64,000 nt of DNA from Fluviicola sp. XM-24bin1. Its GTDB lineage: Bacteria > Bacteroidota > Bacteroidia > Flavobacteriales_D > Crocinitomicaceae. The stretch's first letter is position 1. Every line of letters starts with the position of its first letter. Positions 9,077 to 18,398 of this stretch are shown here, piece after piece. The notes below the pieces were generated by a model. That model ran no database searches, had not been told where the DNA came from, and was given only the letters and a program-made list of their open reading frames with translations. The stretch spans positions 186,001 through 250,000 of the forward strand of contig QCWI01000003.1 of the NCBI GenBank assembly GCA_003149635.1, given 5' to 3'. The position numbers and the translations under genes are program-made.

Positions 9077-10702
9077 TTATTGAACTACTAAGCTTTTAGC
9101 CACTTTGCTATGCGGTGATTGTACGATCACCTGATATATTCCTGCAGGGAGATCTAAATGGATTTTATTGATCTCAACTGAAGAAATTTCTGAATAAACC
9201 GACCTTCCTGAAACATCCCGCACTTCAATAATTACCGGATCGGTGCTATTGGTAATTTGAACAGTGATGTCGCCATAGGAAGGGTTGGGAAAAACATTGA
9301 ATTCTACAGGAGTGATTTCAGGAGTAAATGCTGTGAAATTCCCACAAGGGAAATCTGAACTGTTATCATAGAGAATTTGCAATGCACCAGCGATGTTTCT
9401 AACGTTCAGTACATTTTGATAGGGGTCGTTCGCTGCGTCACCGTTGAAAACAAAGGCAAAGTCGGCGCATATAGAGGTTCCGGCTGGTAAATCTCCCCGG
9501 GAAATGGACATTACACCTCTTCTATCATGCGGTGGATTAGGAGAACCTCCGTTGGCATTGTATTCACCCCAGTCGTCGTTAATTATTGCGCCATTTGTTG
9601 CTAATCCAAGGGGGTCGGAGTCGCCGGGAAACAAGATTTTAGTTTCGGTTGTAGTTACCCCTGCATTGTATCCATTACCTCCATAAAACATGGGAGAGTC
9701 ATCGGCCCATAAACCACGCATAATGTTGTATTTCTCAGCAACAGTAATTGGAGCGGCCGTTGGAAATACATTCCCGTTGTTGAACGTAACCGAAGCGTGC
9801 AAATCGTGATTCAACGCCATGATACCTTGGCAAGGAGGGTTGGCTGCATATCCTGGAGAAATACTATTGGTATCATCAAATGCATCTCCGTTGTAACCGT
9901 ATATCATGTTGTTGGTGACATCACTCCCGAAATAATCATCTTCGTAATAACCAATATCAAAATCTGCGTAAATGGACATTCTGAAATCCATGTAACTGAT
10001 TGTAGAACGGTTGAAAACACGAGCATTTAAGAAGGTTGTTTCACCCATATAACCATTATCGTTGAACTGATAAAACATCATGTGTAATTCTACCCCGAGA
10101 TTACCCGGCTGTGGTAAGTACGATTCATCGTTTTGAATTACATACACTACTTGGTCTCCAGGAAAATCAGGATAGTCTCCATCCAAAGGTTCGTAAACTC
10201 CGTCGCCGTCTTGATCAACGAAGGGAGCAAACTGGTCTGCAACACCAAGGCTAACATCACCATTTCCTGGCTAATCAGCGATTGCTGCGACAGGGATATA
10301 TCCTCCCTGCAGATATTGAGCAATGTGGTCATCAACTTCTTGCCGCGTCACTTTCCAAATCGATTGGCCAGAAGCCGTTTGATACGCCACTGTGCCGCAT
10401 GAATTCATATCGGCAATGGGGCTAGATCGCCACCCGAGACTTGAATTCGAAGGAGCCGTTACGTGTACTTGTCCATTTGCGTCAAGACCTCCCGCCCAGA
10501 GACTTGCAGCATAAAAAGTTCCTACGCCAGATCCTGCGGGAATTGTATATCCATGCACCGTGGATTGAAAATCATTAAAAAAGAATCCTTCGTCGGAAAT
10601 AATCGCACTCGCGTCGTTCGCATTGAGAATTTCCGTGTCAGCCAATTGTGCGAATGTGGGAGTCGCAGCCAACGCCGTAAGAAGCAGCAGTGTCTTTTCC
10701 AT
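9077..10702 (-). pseudogene. T9SS cargo gene split by an in-frame TAG
   Basis: The start at 10702 (MEKTLLLLTALAATPTFAQ) gives a clear signal peptide. The frame runs to a TAG at 10273-10271, then continues in the same frame with PGNGDVSLGVADQFAPFVD, an EF-hand-like DQDGDGVYEPLDGDYP and a long beta-rich domain. It ends in a sorting domain starting at VFPNPSYGD and finishing AKSLVVQ. In this protein type the residue before PGNGD is normally Trp, so TGG to TAG is the simplest change. Restored length is about 541 residues. It could be a real nonsense mutation, a base-call error or, less likely, a read-through site. Confidence 0.75.
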
Positions 10703-11046
10703 AAGCGTGAGTTTGATACCAAGGTAGTTCGATGTCGCTGCGAAAATGACCCGATTTGGAACAAGAGTGTCACACCTTATACACTTCTAGGAAGGTAGAA
10801 AAAGGGGGCGATTTACGCTTCAAATTGGAAAAAATGGAGTTCAATCAATGAGAACTACCTGTGAAGTGAACAAAAATGTAAGGTATTCTATCATTCAAAA
10901 CACTCATTTTTGACCGCTTTTTGTCATACAACTGTCACAAAGTTTCCAATTAAAGGAATGTTGCGAAAAATTAACAGAATCCCCCACAGTCACAGGCGCC
11001 TTTCATCAATAATACGTACCTTTGAAGTTCATTAAAACCTATTGAA
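10703..11046. other. 344-nt intergenic region between divergent genes
   Basis: No convincing gene is seen. It should hold the promoter for the T9SS gene on the minus strand (CTTACATTTTTG near 10880 is a possible -7 region). On the plus strand a perfect TAnnTTTG box (TACCTTTG) lies at 11017-11024. Confidence 0.5.
11017..11024 (+). promoter_or_regulatory. -7 box of the tatA promoter
   Basis: TACCTTTG matches TAnnTTTG exactly and lies 22 nt upstream of the tatA ATG. I do not see a clear TTG at the expected -33 distance. Confidence 0.45.
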
Positions 11047-11232
11047 ATGATTTTAGGAGTTTTCGGTCCTTGGCAGGTTATTGCAATTTTGGTAGTTGCG
11101 CTTTTGTTGTTCGGTGGTAGAAAAATCCCTGAACTAATGAAAGGACTTGGTAAAGGAGTTAAGGAATTCAAAGATGCTTCCAAAGCGGATGACGCTGAAG
11201 CTTCGATTGAATCTACAGACGAAAAGAAATAA
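11047..11232 (+). CDS. tatA: Sec-independent translocase subunit TatA
   Basis: This 61-residue protein forms the pore-like element of the twin-arginine pathway. One membrane helix (about 8-22, WQVIAILVVALLLFG) is followed by the diagnostic FGGRKIPELMKGLGKGVKEFK amphipathic region, then a short charged tail. TatA and TatE cannot be told apart by length here. It is the first gene of a run that continues with gatA 8 nt downstream. No tatC is present in the window. Confidence 0.92.
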   Translation: MILGVFGPWQVIAILVVALLLFGGRKIPELMKGLGKGVKEFKDASKADDAEASIESTDEKK

Positions 11233-11240
11233 ATTCTCGC

Positions 11241-12662
11241 ATGCTGCGCACCTACGCTGAAGTTCAAAACGCTATTACTTCGGGTACTACAGTAGTGTCC
11301 ATTTTGGAAGACTATTTGACCCGAATTCAGGAGAATCAGCACCTCAACGCTTTTTTGGAAGTTTTTGAATCGTCTGCCCGCGAACAAGCGGAAAAAGTAG
11401 ATGAGAAAATCAAAAATGGAAATGCCGGAAGACTGGCAGGAATGGTTATTGGCCTTAAGGACAACTTGTGTTACGAAGGTCATAAGGTATCTGCTGCGTC
11501 AAAAATTCTGGAAGGATTTGAATCCTTGTACACGGCAACAGCTGTGCAACGCTTGATTGACGAAGATGCTGTGATCATCGGTCGTTTGAATTGTGATGAA
11601 TTCGCCATGGGGAGTTCCAACGAGAACTCTGCATTTGGCCCAGTGAAAAACGCTTTGGATCCGAATAAAGTTCCAGGAGGATCTTCTGGAGGTTCAGCAA
11701 CTGCGGTAGCAGCAGGCTTGTGTACAGCAACCTTGGGCAGTGACACGGGTGGATCGATTCGCCAACCTGCGAGCTTCACAGGAACGTATGGTGTGAAACC
11801 GACATACGGACGCATTAGTCGTTATGGTTTGATTGCCTACGCATCGTCATTCGATCAAATTGGGCCGTTTACCAATTCACTGGAAGATGCCGCTCTTTTG
11901 ATAGAAGTAATGGCGGGTCCTGATGAGTTTGACGCAACGGCATCTACGGAAAATGTAGACGATTATTCATCAGTGGAAACACCAGGTTCCAAGAAAATTG
12001 CGGTGATTAAGGAGTGTTTGGACTCCGCAGGAATTGATCCGGAAATCAAAGCGGCAGTGGAACAACAAATCGAAGCGTTGAAAAATGATGGACATACTAT
12101 TGAGTATGTTTCGTTCCCGTACCTTGATTACATGGTTCCGACGTATTACGTTTTGACGACGGCAGAAGCATCTTCCAACTTATCTCGTTTTGACGGTGTA
12201 CACTATGGGTACCGTAGCGATGCCGCGAAAGGAGTGGAAGAAACTTATAAAAAATCGCGCTCGGAAGGGTTTGGCCCCGAAGTACAGCGCCGGATCATGG
12301 CAGGAACCTTTGTGTTGTCTGCTGGATACTACGATGCGTATTACACGAAAGGACAAAAAGTACGTCGTGTACTGCAGGATAAGACGAATGAAATTTTCAA
12401 GGATCATGATTTCGTTCTTATGCCAACAACGCCAACAACAGCATTTGATTTGGATGCCGTAACGGATCCGATCTCAATGTATTTGCAAGATATTTATACC
12501 GTGCACGCCAACCTTACGGGGAATCCGGCGATTTCATTGCCACTTGGGAAGCACTCGAATGGTTTGCCTTTTGGAATTCAATTGATGGCGCCACATTTTA
12601 AGGAAAAAGCCTTGTTCAACTTCGCACGGTTGATGGAAAATAAAGCTGTAACATCTGCATGA
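11241..12662 (+). CDS. gatA: Glutamyl-tRNA(Gln) amidotransferase subunit A
   Basis: This 473-residue amidase subunit of GatCAB releases ammonia from glutamine to convert Glu-tRNA(Gln), or Asp-tRNA(Asn), to the correct amide. The Lys-cisSer-Ser triad is complete and correctly spaced: K73 (GLKDNL), S148 (PGGSSGGS) and S172 (SDTGGSIRQP). The C-terminal half has the TTPTTAFDLD and LTGNPAISLPLG segments of GatA. It follows tatA by 8 nt and overlaps mltD by ATGA, so the genes are probably co-transcribed. gatB and gatC are not in this window. Confidence 0.95.
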   Translation: MLRTYAEVQNAITSGTTVVSILEDYLTRIQENQHLNAFLEVFESSAREQAEKVDEKIKNGNAGRLAGMVIGLKDNLCYEGHKVSAASKILEGFESLYTATAVQRLIDEDAVIIGRLNCDEFAMGSSNENSAFGPVKNALDPNKVPGGSSGGSATAVAAGLCTATLGSDTGGSIRQPASFTGTYGVKPTYGRISRYGLIAYASSFDQIGPFTNSLEDAALLIEVMAGPDEFDATASTENVDDYSSVETPGSKKIAVIKECLDSAGIDPEIKAAVEQQIEALKNDGHTIEYVSFPYLDYMVPTYYVLTTAEASSNLSRFDGVHYGYRSDAAKGVEETYKKSRSEGFGPEVQRRIMAGTFVLSAGYYDAYYTKGQKVRRVLQDKTNEIFKDHDFVLMPTTPTTAFDLDAVTDPISMYLQDIYTVHANLTGNPAISLPLGKHSNGLPFGIQLMAPHFKEKALFNFARLMENKAVTSA

Positions 12663-14107
12663 TCAAACAATTCTACATAGCATTTGCAATCTTCTTCGTT
12701 TCTGGAGCAACATTCGGACAGGATAGCCTTATGAATGCGCGTATGGTAGAAACGATCGACCAAAGTTTGTTGATGTTCTACACGGAAGCTGCATCTAGCA
12801 CCGGAAACATTGACTCGGCAGCTCAAGCATTGAACTTCGAAAGCTCAGATGTTCCGACATATTCTGACGCAGTTTATTGTGACCGCTTGGACAAACTCAA
12901 TGAAATGAGTCCGTTCCACTTGGATTGCAACGAAGCCACCTTGAAAACAATCAAATTCTTCGCTGAAAAACGCCGCGGATTTATCAAAGTCTGCATGGGA
13001 CGATCAGAGTTATACTTTGATATGTTCGAGGAAAAATTGGACGATTATGGCTTGCCGATCGAATTGAAGTATCTCGCAGTCATTGAAAGCGGATTGCGTC
13101 CACAAGTGAAGTCCAGAGCGGGCGCATGTGGTTTGTGGCAGTTCATGTATCGCACGGGTCGAATGTTCGGATTGGAGCAAAATTCCTACGTGGATGAGCG
13201 TATGGATCCCGTGAAAGCTACCGAGGCAGCATGTCAATACCTGAAGAAGTTGTATGGAATGTACAACGACTGGAATTTAGCATTGGCGGCTTATAACGCG
13301 GGCCCAGGGAATGTCAACAAAGCGATCCGTCGTTCAGGTAACAAGAAAACGTACTGGGAAGTACGTCCTTTCCTTCCACGTGAAACACAAGGATATGTAC
13401 CCAACTTCATAGCCGCAGCCTACATGATCAACTACCACAAGGAGCACAATATTGTGCCTGAGGAAGCCATGATCAAGTACTACGAATTGGACACGATGTG
13501 CTTGCAAAAAGGGGTGCACATGGAAACCATTTCGGATTTGTTGGAGGTTCCTTTGGAGGATATCCAGCGATTGAATCCGATTTACAAACGCAACTTCATT
13601 CCAAAAGGAGTAGACGGAGATCTGTATTGTGTTGCACTTCCTTTGGATGAGATCGGAAAATTGGTGAGTCTGGAAGACAGTTTGTACGCTCTTGAGATCG
13701 AAAAGTATGAAGCGCCGGAAGTTGAGGTAGAAGAGCCAACGGCGAACAATACAGCGCAAAGCACGAAGACCTATGCTTACCACAAAGTGAAGTCGGGGGA
13801 AACCTTGGGCACGATCGCTTCGAAGTACAAAACAACGGTGAGTGAAATCCAGCGTTTAAATAGTTTGAGTTCTTCGCGTATATACGTAGGTCAGCGCCTG
13901 AAAGTGAAAGCCACAGCAAAACCTGTCGCGAATAACACGAGCAACAATACGAACTCAGGTAGTCGTCAATATTACACCGTTCGATCCGGAGATACTTTCG
14001 GTCGAATAGCGCAACGTCATGGTACGTCCATCTCACAGTTGCGACGCCTAAATCCAGGGATCAACATCGATCGCTTGAGCATTGGGCAGAAAATACGCGT
14101 GAAATAG
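12659..14107 (+). CDS. mltD: Membrane-bound lytic transglycosylase D with two LysM domains
   Basis: This 482-residue exported protein cleaves the MurNAc-GlcNAc bond of peptidoglycan, forming anhydro-MurNAc. A signal peptide (residues 1-20, ATFGQ) is followed by an SLT domain with catalytic E143 (LAVIESGL), then SRAGACGLWQFM and AYNAGPGNVNKA. Two LysM peptidoglycan-binding repeats lie at about 378-420 and 437-482, each with the VKSGETLGTIA / VRSGDTFGRIA start. There is no lipobox, so it is periplasmic rather than a lipoprotein. It ends with TAG. It overlaps gatA by 4 nt. Confidence 0.93.
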   Translation: MIKQFYIAFAIFFVSGATFGQDSLMNARMVETIDQSLLMFYTEAASSTGNIDSAAQALNFESSDVPTYSDAVYCDRLDKLNEMSPFHLDCNEATLKTIKFFAEKRRGFIKVCMGRSELYFDMFEEKLDDYGLPIELKYLAVIESGLRPQVKSRAGACGLWQFMYRTGRMFGLEQNSYVDERMDPVKATEAACQYLKKLYGMYNDWNLALAAYNAGPGNVNKAIRRSGNKKTYWEVRPFLPRETQGYVPNFIAAAYMINYHKEHNIVPEEAMIKYYELDTMCLQKGVHMETISDLLEVPLEDIQRLNPIYKRNFIPKGVDGDLYCVALPLDEIGKLVSLEDSLYALEIEKYEAPEVEVEEPTANNTAQSTKTYAYHKVKSGETLGTIASKYKTTVSEIQRLNSLSSSRIYVGQRLKVKATAKPVANNTSNNTNSGSRQYYTVRSGDTFGRIAQRHGTSISQLRRLNPGINIDRLSIGQKIRVK

Positions 14108-14152
14108 AATTTCTGCACAATTTTTGCAGGAGTTCATCAAAATGATTGCATT

Positions 14153-15220
14153 ATGAAATTACTTTTTGCGAGCTCGGTGCTACTCCTACTTTTTATCTTC
14201 TCAAGTTGTGATGGATACAAAAGCAAAAGCGGTTTCAATACCGTCACCGGAAAAGTTGGCGAAATTTTAGTGGTAACCGAGAAAGGCGTTTGGGAATCTG
14301 ATTTGAAAGAATGCTTGGATTCCAACCTCACACAGTGGATCATGCCTTATTTTCCTGATGTAGCAACATTTGAATTGATTCACAAGACTCCTGCCCATTT
14401 CGAGAAAGGAGTGAAGCGATACCGTAACATCCTCTTCCTTAAAATCGATCCGAAGTTCAAAGGAAAGAAGGGAAAGATTATAAAACACAAAGATGTTTGG
14501 GGAAAAGGCCAGATAGTCATTGACATCACAGCTCGCGACTACGCAATGCTAGAAAAAACGTGTAAATCCGGATTGGATGAGGTACACGACATCTACGACC
14601 GAGCATCTTGGACACGACTCATCGATCATTTCAATGCATACGATAACGGAAAGGTGAAATCAGCCATTCAAAAGCAGTTTGGAATCGATATCGCATTGCC
14701 GGCACGAACCAAAATGGTCACCAAGCAAAAGAACTTCTATCGATTGGAATTCCCGGCTGCGTCACGTCCTATGGAATATGCCTCGTCGGGAGGAAATTCT
14801 GAAGATGTCGGGTTGATCTACTCCGGCTTGATGATCTACGAATACGATTTCAAAGATTCAACACAGTTTGAGTTTGATAAATTGCTGCGCGATCGCGACA
14901 CGATGTTAAAGGCATACATGCCGCATGAAACTCCGGGGATGTACATGGGAACGCAGTACGAGAAGATCGTTTACCCAGAAGGAAATGTGGCGTATAGTCA
15001 GGATGGAAAGGTCAAAGGATACGATATCCGCGGGATGTTTATGTTCAAAGGACGACCAATTTATAGCACGGGAGGAGCATTTTGGGAATTCCATTTCGTA
15101 CATCCGAACCGAAAGAAAATCATTTGTCTGAGTGGGTATGTGGACGCCGATCCTACCACCAGTTGGACACATCCGCTGCGAGAAGTTCAGGCCGTTCTGA
15201 GGAGCGTCAAGCTAAAATAA
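14153..15220 (+). CDS. DUF4837 family lipoprotein
   Basis: This 355-residue lipoprotein has the lipobox FSSC (lipid on C19). The family is largely restricted to Bacteroidota and has no known function. The N-terminal part carries the typical VTGKVGEILVVTEKGVWESDL opening. It lies between mltD and a glycosyltransferase whose GTG start directly abuts this gene's TAA, so it is translationally coupled to cell-envelope genes. An envelope role is inferred from that context and from its lipoprotein nature. Confidence 0.8.
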   Translation: MKLLFASSVLLLLFIFSSCDGYKSKSGFNTVTGKVGEILVVTEKGVWESDLKECLDSNLTQWIMPYFPDVATFELIHKTPAHFEKGVKRYRNILFLKIDPKFKGKKGKIIKHKDVWGKGQIVIDITARDYAMLEKTCKSGLDEVHDIYDRASWTRLIDHFNAYDNGKVKSAIQKQFGIDIALPARTKMVTKQKNFYRLEFPAASRPMEYASSGGNSEDVGLIYSGLMIYEYDFKDSTQFEFDKLLRDRDTMLKAYMPHETPGMYMGTQYEKIVYPEGNVAYSQDGKVKGYDIRGMFMFKGRPIYSTGGAFWEFHFVHPNRKKIICLSGYVDADPTTSWTHPLREVQAVLRSVKLK

Positions 15221-15979
15221 GTGAAGATATCCGCCACCATAATTACGCTGAATGAAGAGCGCAACATTGGACGTTGCATAGAATCATTGGTGGGTGTAGC
15301 GGATGAAATCATTGTTCTGGATTCCTTTTCTGAAGACCGTACGAAAGAGATTTGCGAGAAAGCAGGCGTTCGATTCGAACAGCGCAAATGGGAGGGATAT
15401 TCTGCCAGTAAAAACTATCTAAACAGCCTTGCTCAATACGAATACATCTTGTCGCTTGATGCGGATGAGGCCTTGGATGCAGATCTTCGTGAGGCTTTAT
15501 TAGCCTGTAAGAATGACGACGAACCGGGAATTTACTCTGTGAACCGAATCACAAACTATTGCGGTAAGTGGATCAAGCACGGAGGGTGGTATCCGGATGT
15601 AAAAATTCGATTGTTTCCTAAGGCCGGAAGTCAATGGGTGGGCGCGCATGTACACGAAGAACTTGAATATCCTGCCGGATTGAAAGAACGCCAATTACCC
15701 GGACACTTGGAGCACTATTCGTACTATTCCTTCAAAGAACACCGCGAACGTGCTGATAAATACTCAGCCCTAACGGCAGCGAAATTTTATGAGCAAGGGA
15801 AACGTGTTGGGGCGATGAAGCCGTACGTGAGTGCGATTGGACGATTTATTGGAATGTATTTCGTTAAGAAAGGCATCCTTGATGGGCGCATGGGCTTCAA
15901 AATAGCGTGGATCAGTGCGCAATCGAATGTGTTCAAATACAAAGAATTGCTACGTTTGCAACGAGAGAATGCCGCATGA
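15221..15979 (+). CDS. Family 2 glycosyltransferase, LPS core type
   Basis: This 252-residue GT-A enzyme starts with GTG immediately after the previous stop. Motifs are IITLNEERNIGRCIESL, VLDSFSEDRT, the DxD-like LSLDADEALD, and a C-terminal HYSYYSFKEHRERADKYS block shared with the WaaE/KdtX group of LPS-core glycosyltransferases. The acceptor is probably lipid A or inner-core sugar on the cytoplasmic face of the inner membrane. It overlaps the following family 9 glycosyltransferase by ATGA. The two are likely successive enzymes in LPS core assembly. Confidence 0.85.
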   Translation: MKISATIITLNEERNIGRCIESLVGVADEIIVLDSFSEDRTKEICEKAGVRFEQRKWEGYSASKNYLNSLAQYEYILSLDADEALDADLREALLACKNDDEPGIYSVNRITNYCGKWIKHGGWYPDVKIRLFPKAGSQWVGAHVHEELEYPAGLKERQLPGHLEHYSYYSFKEHRERADKYSALTAAKFYEQGKRVGAMKPYVSAIGRFIGMYFVKKGILDGRMGFKIAWISAQSNVFKYKELLRLQRENAA

Positions 15980-16965
15980 ATTTAGACGGAAAACGCATCA
16001 TTGTAAGCAGAACGGATAGCATTGGCGATGTCATGCTCACCCTTCCTATTTGCCATTGGATCAAAGAAATGGCGCCCTCATCTCATCTCATTTTTCTTGG
16101 AAAAGGGTACACGAAATCAGTAGTGGAAGCCTACCAAAAAGTGGATCAATTTGAAGATTGGGGAGCTTGTGCGGAGTCGGATGCGCAAACGCAATTAAAC
16201 TGGTTCAAAGCTTTGAACGCCGACATTATCATCCACGTATTTCCGAGTAAGAATCTTGCATCGTTGGCGAAAAAGGCGGGAATTTCCATGCGGATAGGAA
16301 CCTCTCATCGATTGTATCATCTGCTAACATGTACGCATCGTGTGAATTTCACTCGAAAAAAGTCCGATTTACACGAATCGCAATTAAACTTCGAATTGTT
16401 GCGTCCGATGGGACTTTCCGAGATTCCCGAGTTGGAGGAAGTATCGAAAGCAACGGAAGCGTTTCAACCAAAGAAAGAGACACTCACGGAACCCTTTCAA
16501 TCTTTGAAAGATTATGTGATTTTGCATCCGAAATCGCGGGGAAGTGCAAGAGAGTGGCCGATGGAGAAGTATGTGGCGTTGGCAAAAAAATTGACCGAAT
16601 CGGGTAAAAACGTCGTGTTTACAGGGACTGAAAATGAAGGAAAGTTATTCCGAGACCAGTTGCCGTCTCATGATAAAATTTACGATTCCACCGGGCAATT
16701 ATCGCTGGAACAACTCATCACATTGATCGGAAAATCACAAGGGTTGATTGCATGTTCAACGGGGCCTTTGCACATCGCAGGATACTCGGGAATTCGCGCG
16801 GTAGGGTTATTTTCTCCTCAACGACCGATTCACCCAGGAAGATGGAAAGCCTTGGGGCCCGACGTGCGCATTTTGGTTTGCCCAGGAAAGAGTTCGGAAG
16901 ATGCGGATTACAATTGCTTGCAGGACATCACAGTAGAGAGCGCTTTCGATGCGTTGACTACGTGA
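15976..16965 (+). CDS. Family 9 glycosyltransferase (heptosyltransferase-like)
   Basis: The start at 15976 is chosen because it overlaps the upstream stop as ATGA and gives the family N-terminus RIIVSRTDSIGDVMLTLP. The product is 329 residues with two Rossmann domains. The C-terminal domain has ILHPKSRGSAREWP, VFTGTENE and the ACSTGPLHIAGYSG motif that binds ADP-heptose in WaaC/WaaF/WaaQ enzymes. It probably adds a heptose-type or similar sugar to the LPS core. It overlaps the next gene by GTGA. Confidence 0.88.
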   Translation: MNLDGKRIIVSRTDSIGDVMLTLPICHWIKEMAPSSHLIFLGKGYTKSVVEAYQKVDQFEDWGACAESDAQTQLNWFKALNADIIIHVFPSKNLASLAKKAGISMRIGTSHRLYHLLTCTHRVNFTRKKSDLHESQLNFELLRPMGLSEIPELEEVSKATEAFQPKKETLTEPFQSLKDYVILHPKSRGSAREWPMEKYVALAKKLTESGKNVVFTGTENEGKLFRDQLPSHDKIYDSTGQLSLEQLITLIGKSQGLIACSTGPLHIAGYSGIRAVGLFSPQRPIHPGRWKALGPDVRILVCPGKSSEDADYNCLQDITVESAFDALTT

Positions 16966-17828
16966 ATTGCGTATTTTTACAGAAAAGAAGAACGATCCAA
17001 TCCTTTCTCCGATATATCATTTACCTAAACGTCGTGGTTTCATTGGCGGCCGGAATTCTTTGCGCTGGATTTGCTAAAATGATAGGTTGGAGTCCAGTCT
17101 ATATTTTGCTTTTCGGAGGGTTTGCATTTTTCGGAACCTTGGCGGTTTATAACGGTCAACGGCTGTTCAAAGTATCCGATGTAAAAACACCTTGGCTGGA
17201 TTGGGTACAAAAACGCACCGATGCCATCCGAATTCTGACCATTGTAGCGTCAATTCTTTCTTTAGCCTTGAGTATTGTTGCTGTATGGGGGCATGACATC
17301 CTGAGGATCGCAATTTGGATGAGTCCGGCGGTCGTAGTTTCGTTTCTGTACGTGTTCCGTATGAAAGGAAAGAACTTGCGAGACATTCCGAACCTTAAAA
17401 TCCATTTGATTGCATTTTCATGGGTGTTTATTTTGATATTATTCCCGTTTCTGACCCGCTTCTATGTTGAACCTGTTTTCGTCCGACCATTTATTGCGCT
17501 AATACTGGGACATTATTTCTACGTGGTCGCAGTGACGATCCCTTTTGATATTCGAGATCTTAAGTACGATAAGGAAAACCAAAAAACGATACCACAGCGT
17601 GTTGGCGTTCACGGATCTAAGCTCATTTCTGTTGGATTGCTTCTCGTTTCAGCGGCTTTTCTTACAGGATTAACACCGATTCGCATTGATAATTATTGGT
17701 TCTGGGGCGCGATTCTCGTTCAGGTAGCATTGGTACTTGGAATGAATACGAAACGTTCGGATTTCTATTGCGCCGGTTGGATTGACGCATCGATCGCCTT
17801 GTTGGGGTTGGCGTATTTTATGAATTAA
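16962..17828 (+). CDS. UbiA-like polytopic membrane protein
   Basis: With the overlapping GTG start at 16962 the product is about 288 residues with seven or eight hydrophobic segments. The loop FDIRDLKYDKENQKTIPQ matches the second Asp-rich motif of UbiA prenyltransferases. The first motif (YNGQRLFKVSD) is weak and lacks the usual NxxxDxxxD, so activity is uncertain. The substrate cannot be named. It is the last gene of the tatA-to-UbiA run. The open frame extends further upstream, but that part lies inside the glycosyltransferase gene and is unlikely to be translated. Confidence 0.6.
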   Translation: MNCVFLQKRRTIQSFLRYIIYLNVVVSLAAGILCAGFAKMIGWSPVYILLFGGFAFFGTLAVYNGQRLFKVSDVKTPWLDWVQKRTDAIRILTIVASILSLALSIVAVWGHDILRIAIWMSPAVVVSFLYVFRMKGKNLRDIPNLKIHLIAFSWVFILILFPFLTRFYVEPVFVRPFIALILGHYFYVVAVTIPFDIRDLKYDKENQKTIPQRVGVHGSKLISVGLLLVSAAFLTGLTPIRIDNYWFWGAILVQVALVLGMNTKRSDFYCAGWIDASIALLGLAYFMN

Positions 17829-17986
17829 TAAAGAATCTAGACCACTCGGCTTCGAGAGCCTCAGCCTTCGTTCAAGAAGCTAAACACTAGACTTAGTTAT
17901 TCGATGTTATCCAGTCTAGTTTCTAGTGTCTGAAAGTCTAGTGTCTTTTCTCTTTGCTCTTTCTGTCTTTTTTCTAACTTAGGAAT
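17829..17986. repeat. Intergenic repeat region with CTAGAC/AGTCTAG words
   Basis: ACTAGACT near 17887 is repeated and inverted as AGTCTAGT and AGTCTAGTGTC up to about 17943. This can fold into alternative hairpins, and one may end the upstream operon. No gene is seen. Confidence 0.4.
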
Positions 17987-18319
17987 ATGAAATATCTATT
18001 TACCCTACTCACAATCATTTGTTTTCAAGACGTTTACGCGCAATCTGTTTACACGGTTAAATACGAAAGTCAGGCCGATGTAAAGGTCTACGTAGTTGAC
18101 TATGAAAGCCAGGCCGATCTATTGGTGTTCAAACAGAAATACGAGTCCAATGCGGATGGAAACGAAGGCAATTGGTACTTCAGTGATTACGAATCGCAAG
18201 CGGACAAGACGATCTTCTTCGTGGATTATGAATCACAAGCGGATCTTAAAATCTACTTTGTGGACTACGAATCACGCGCAGGCTGGAAAAATAGCGGGAA
18301 GAAGCATTTGATGTATTAG
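17987..18319 (+). CDS. Exported YESQAD-repeat protein (DUF6150-like)
   Basis: This 110-residue protein has a signal peptide (cleaved near VYAQ-SVY). The mature part is almost entirely six copies of a 13-20 residue unit, Y-E-S-(Q/N/R)-A-(D/G), followed by an alternating hydrophobic strand such as KIYFVD. Five units carry a charged residue after AD. The periodicity predicts a small all-beta periplasmic or secreted protein, each repeat giving one strand. I recognise the pattern as the DUF6150 type; its function is unknown. It converges on radA. Confidence 0.8.
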   Translation: MKYLFTLLTIICFQDVYAQSVYTVKYESQADVKVYVVDYESQADLLVFKQKYESNADGNEGNWYFSDYESQADKTIFFVDYESQADLKIYFVDYESRAGWKNSGKKHLMY

Positions 18320-18398
18320 AGGAAGTGCTGCGTTGGCAGAATGCTAAAAGTTGAAAGTAGAAAGTCTTTTTTCCTTCTGCTTTCCACCTTCTACCGAA
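18320..18398. repeat. Purine/pyrimidine inverted spacer
   Basis: A purine-rich arm (AAAGTTGAAAGTAGAAAG) is mirrored by a pyrimidine-rich arm (CTTTCCACCTTCTAC). The convergent 3' ends of the YESQAD gene and radA meet here, so it may act as a weak two-way terminator. Confidence 0.35.
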
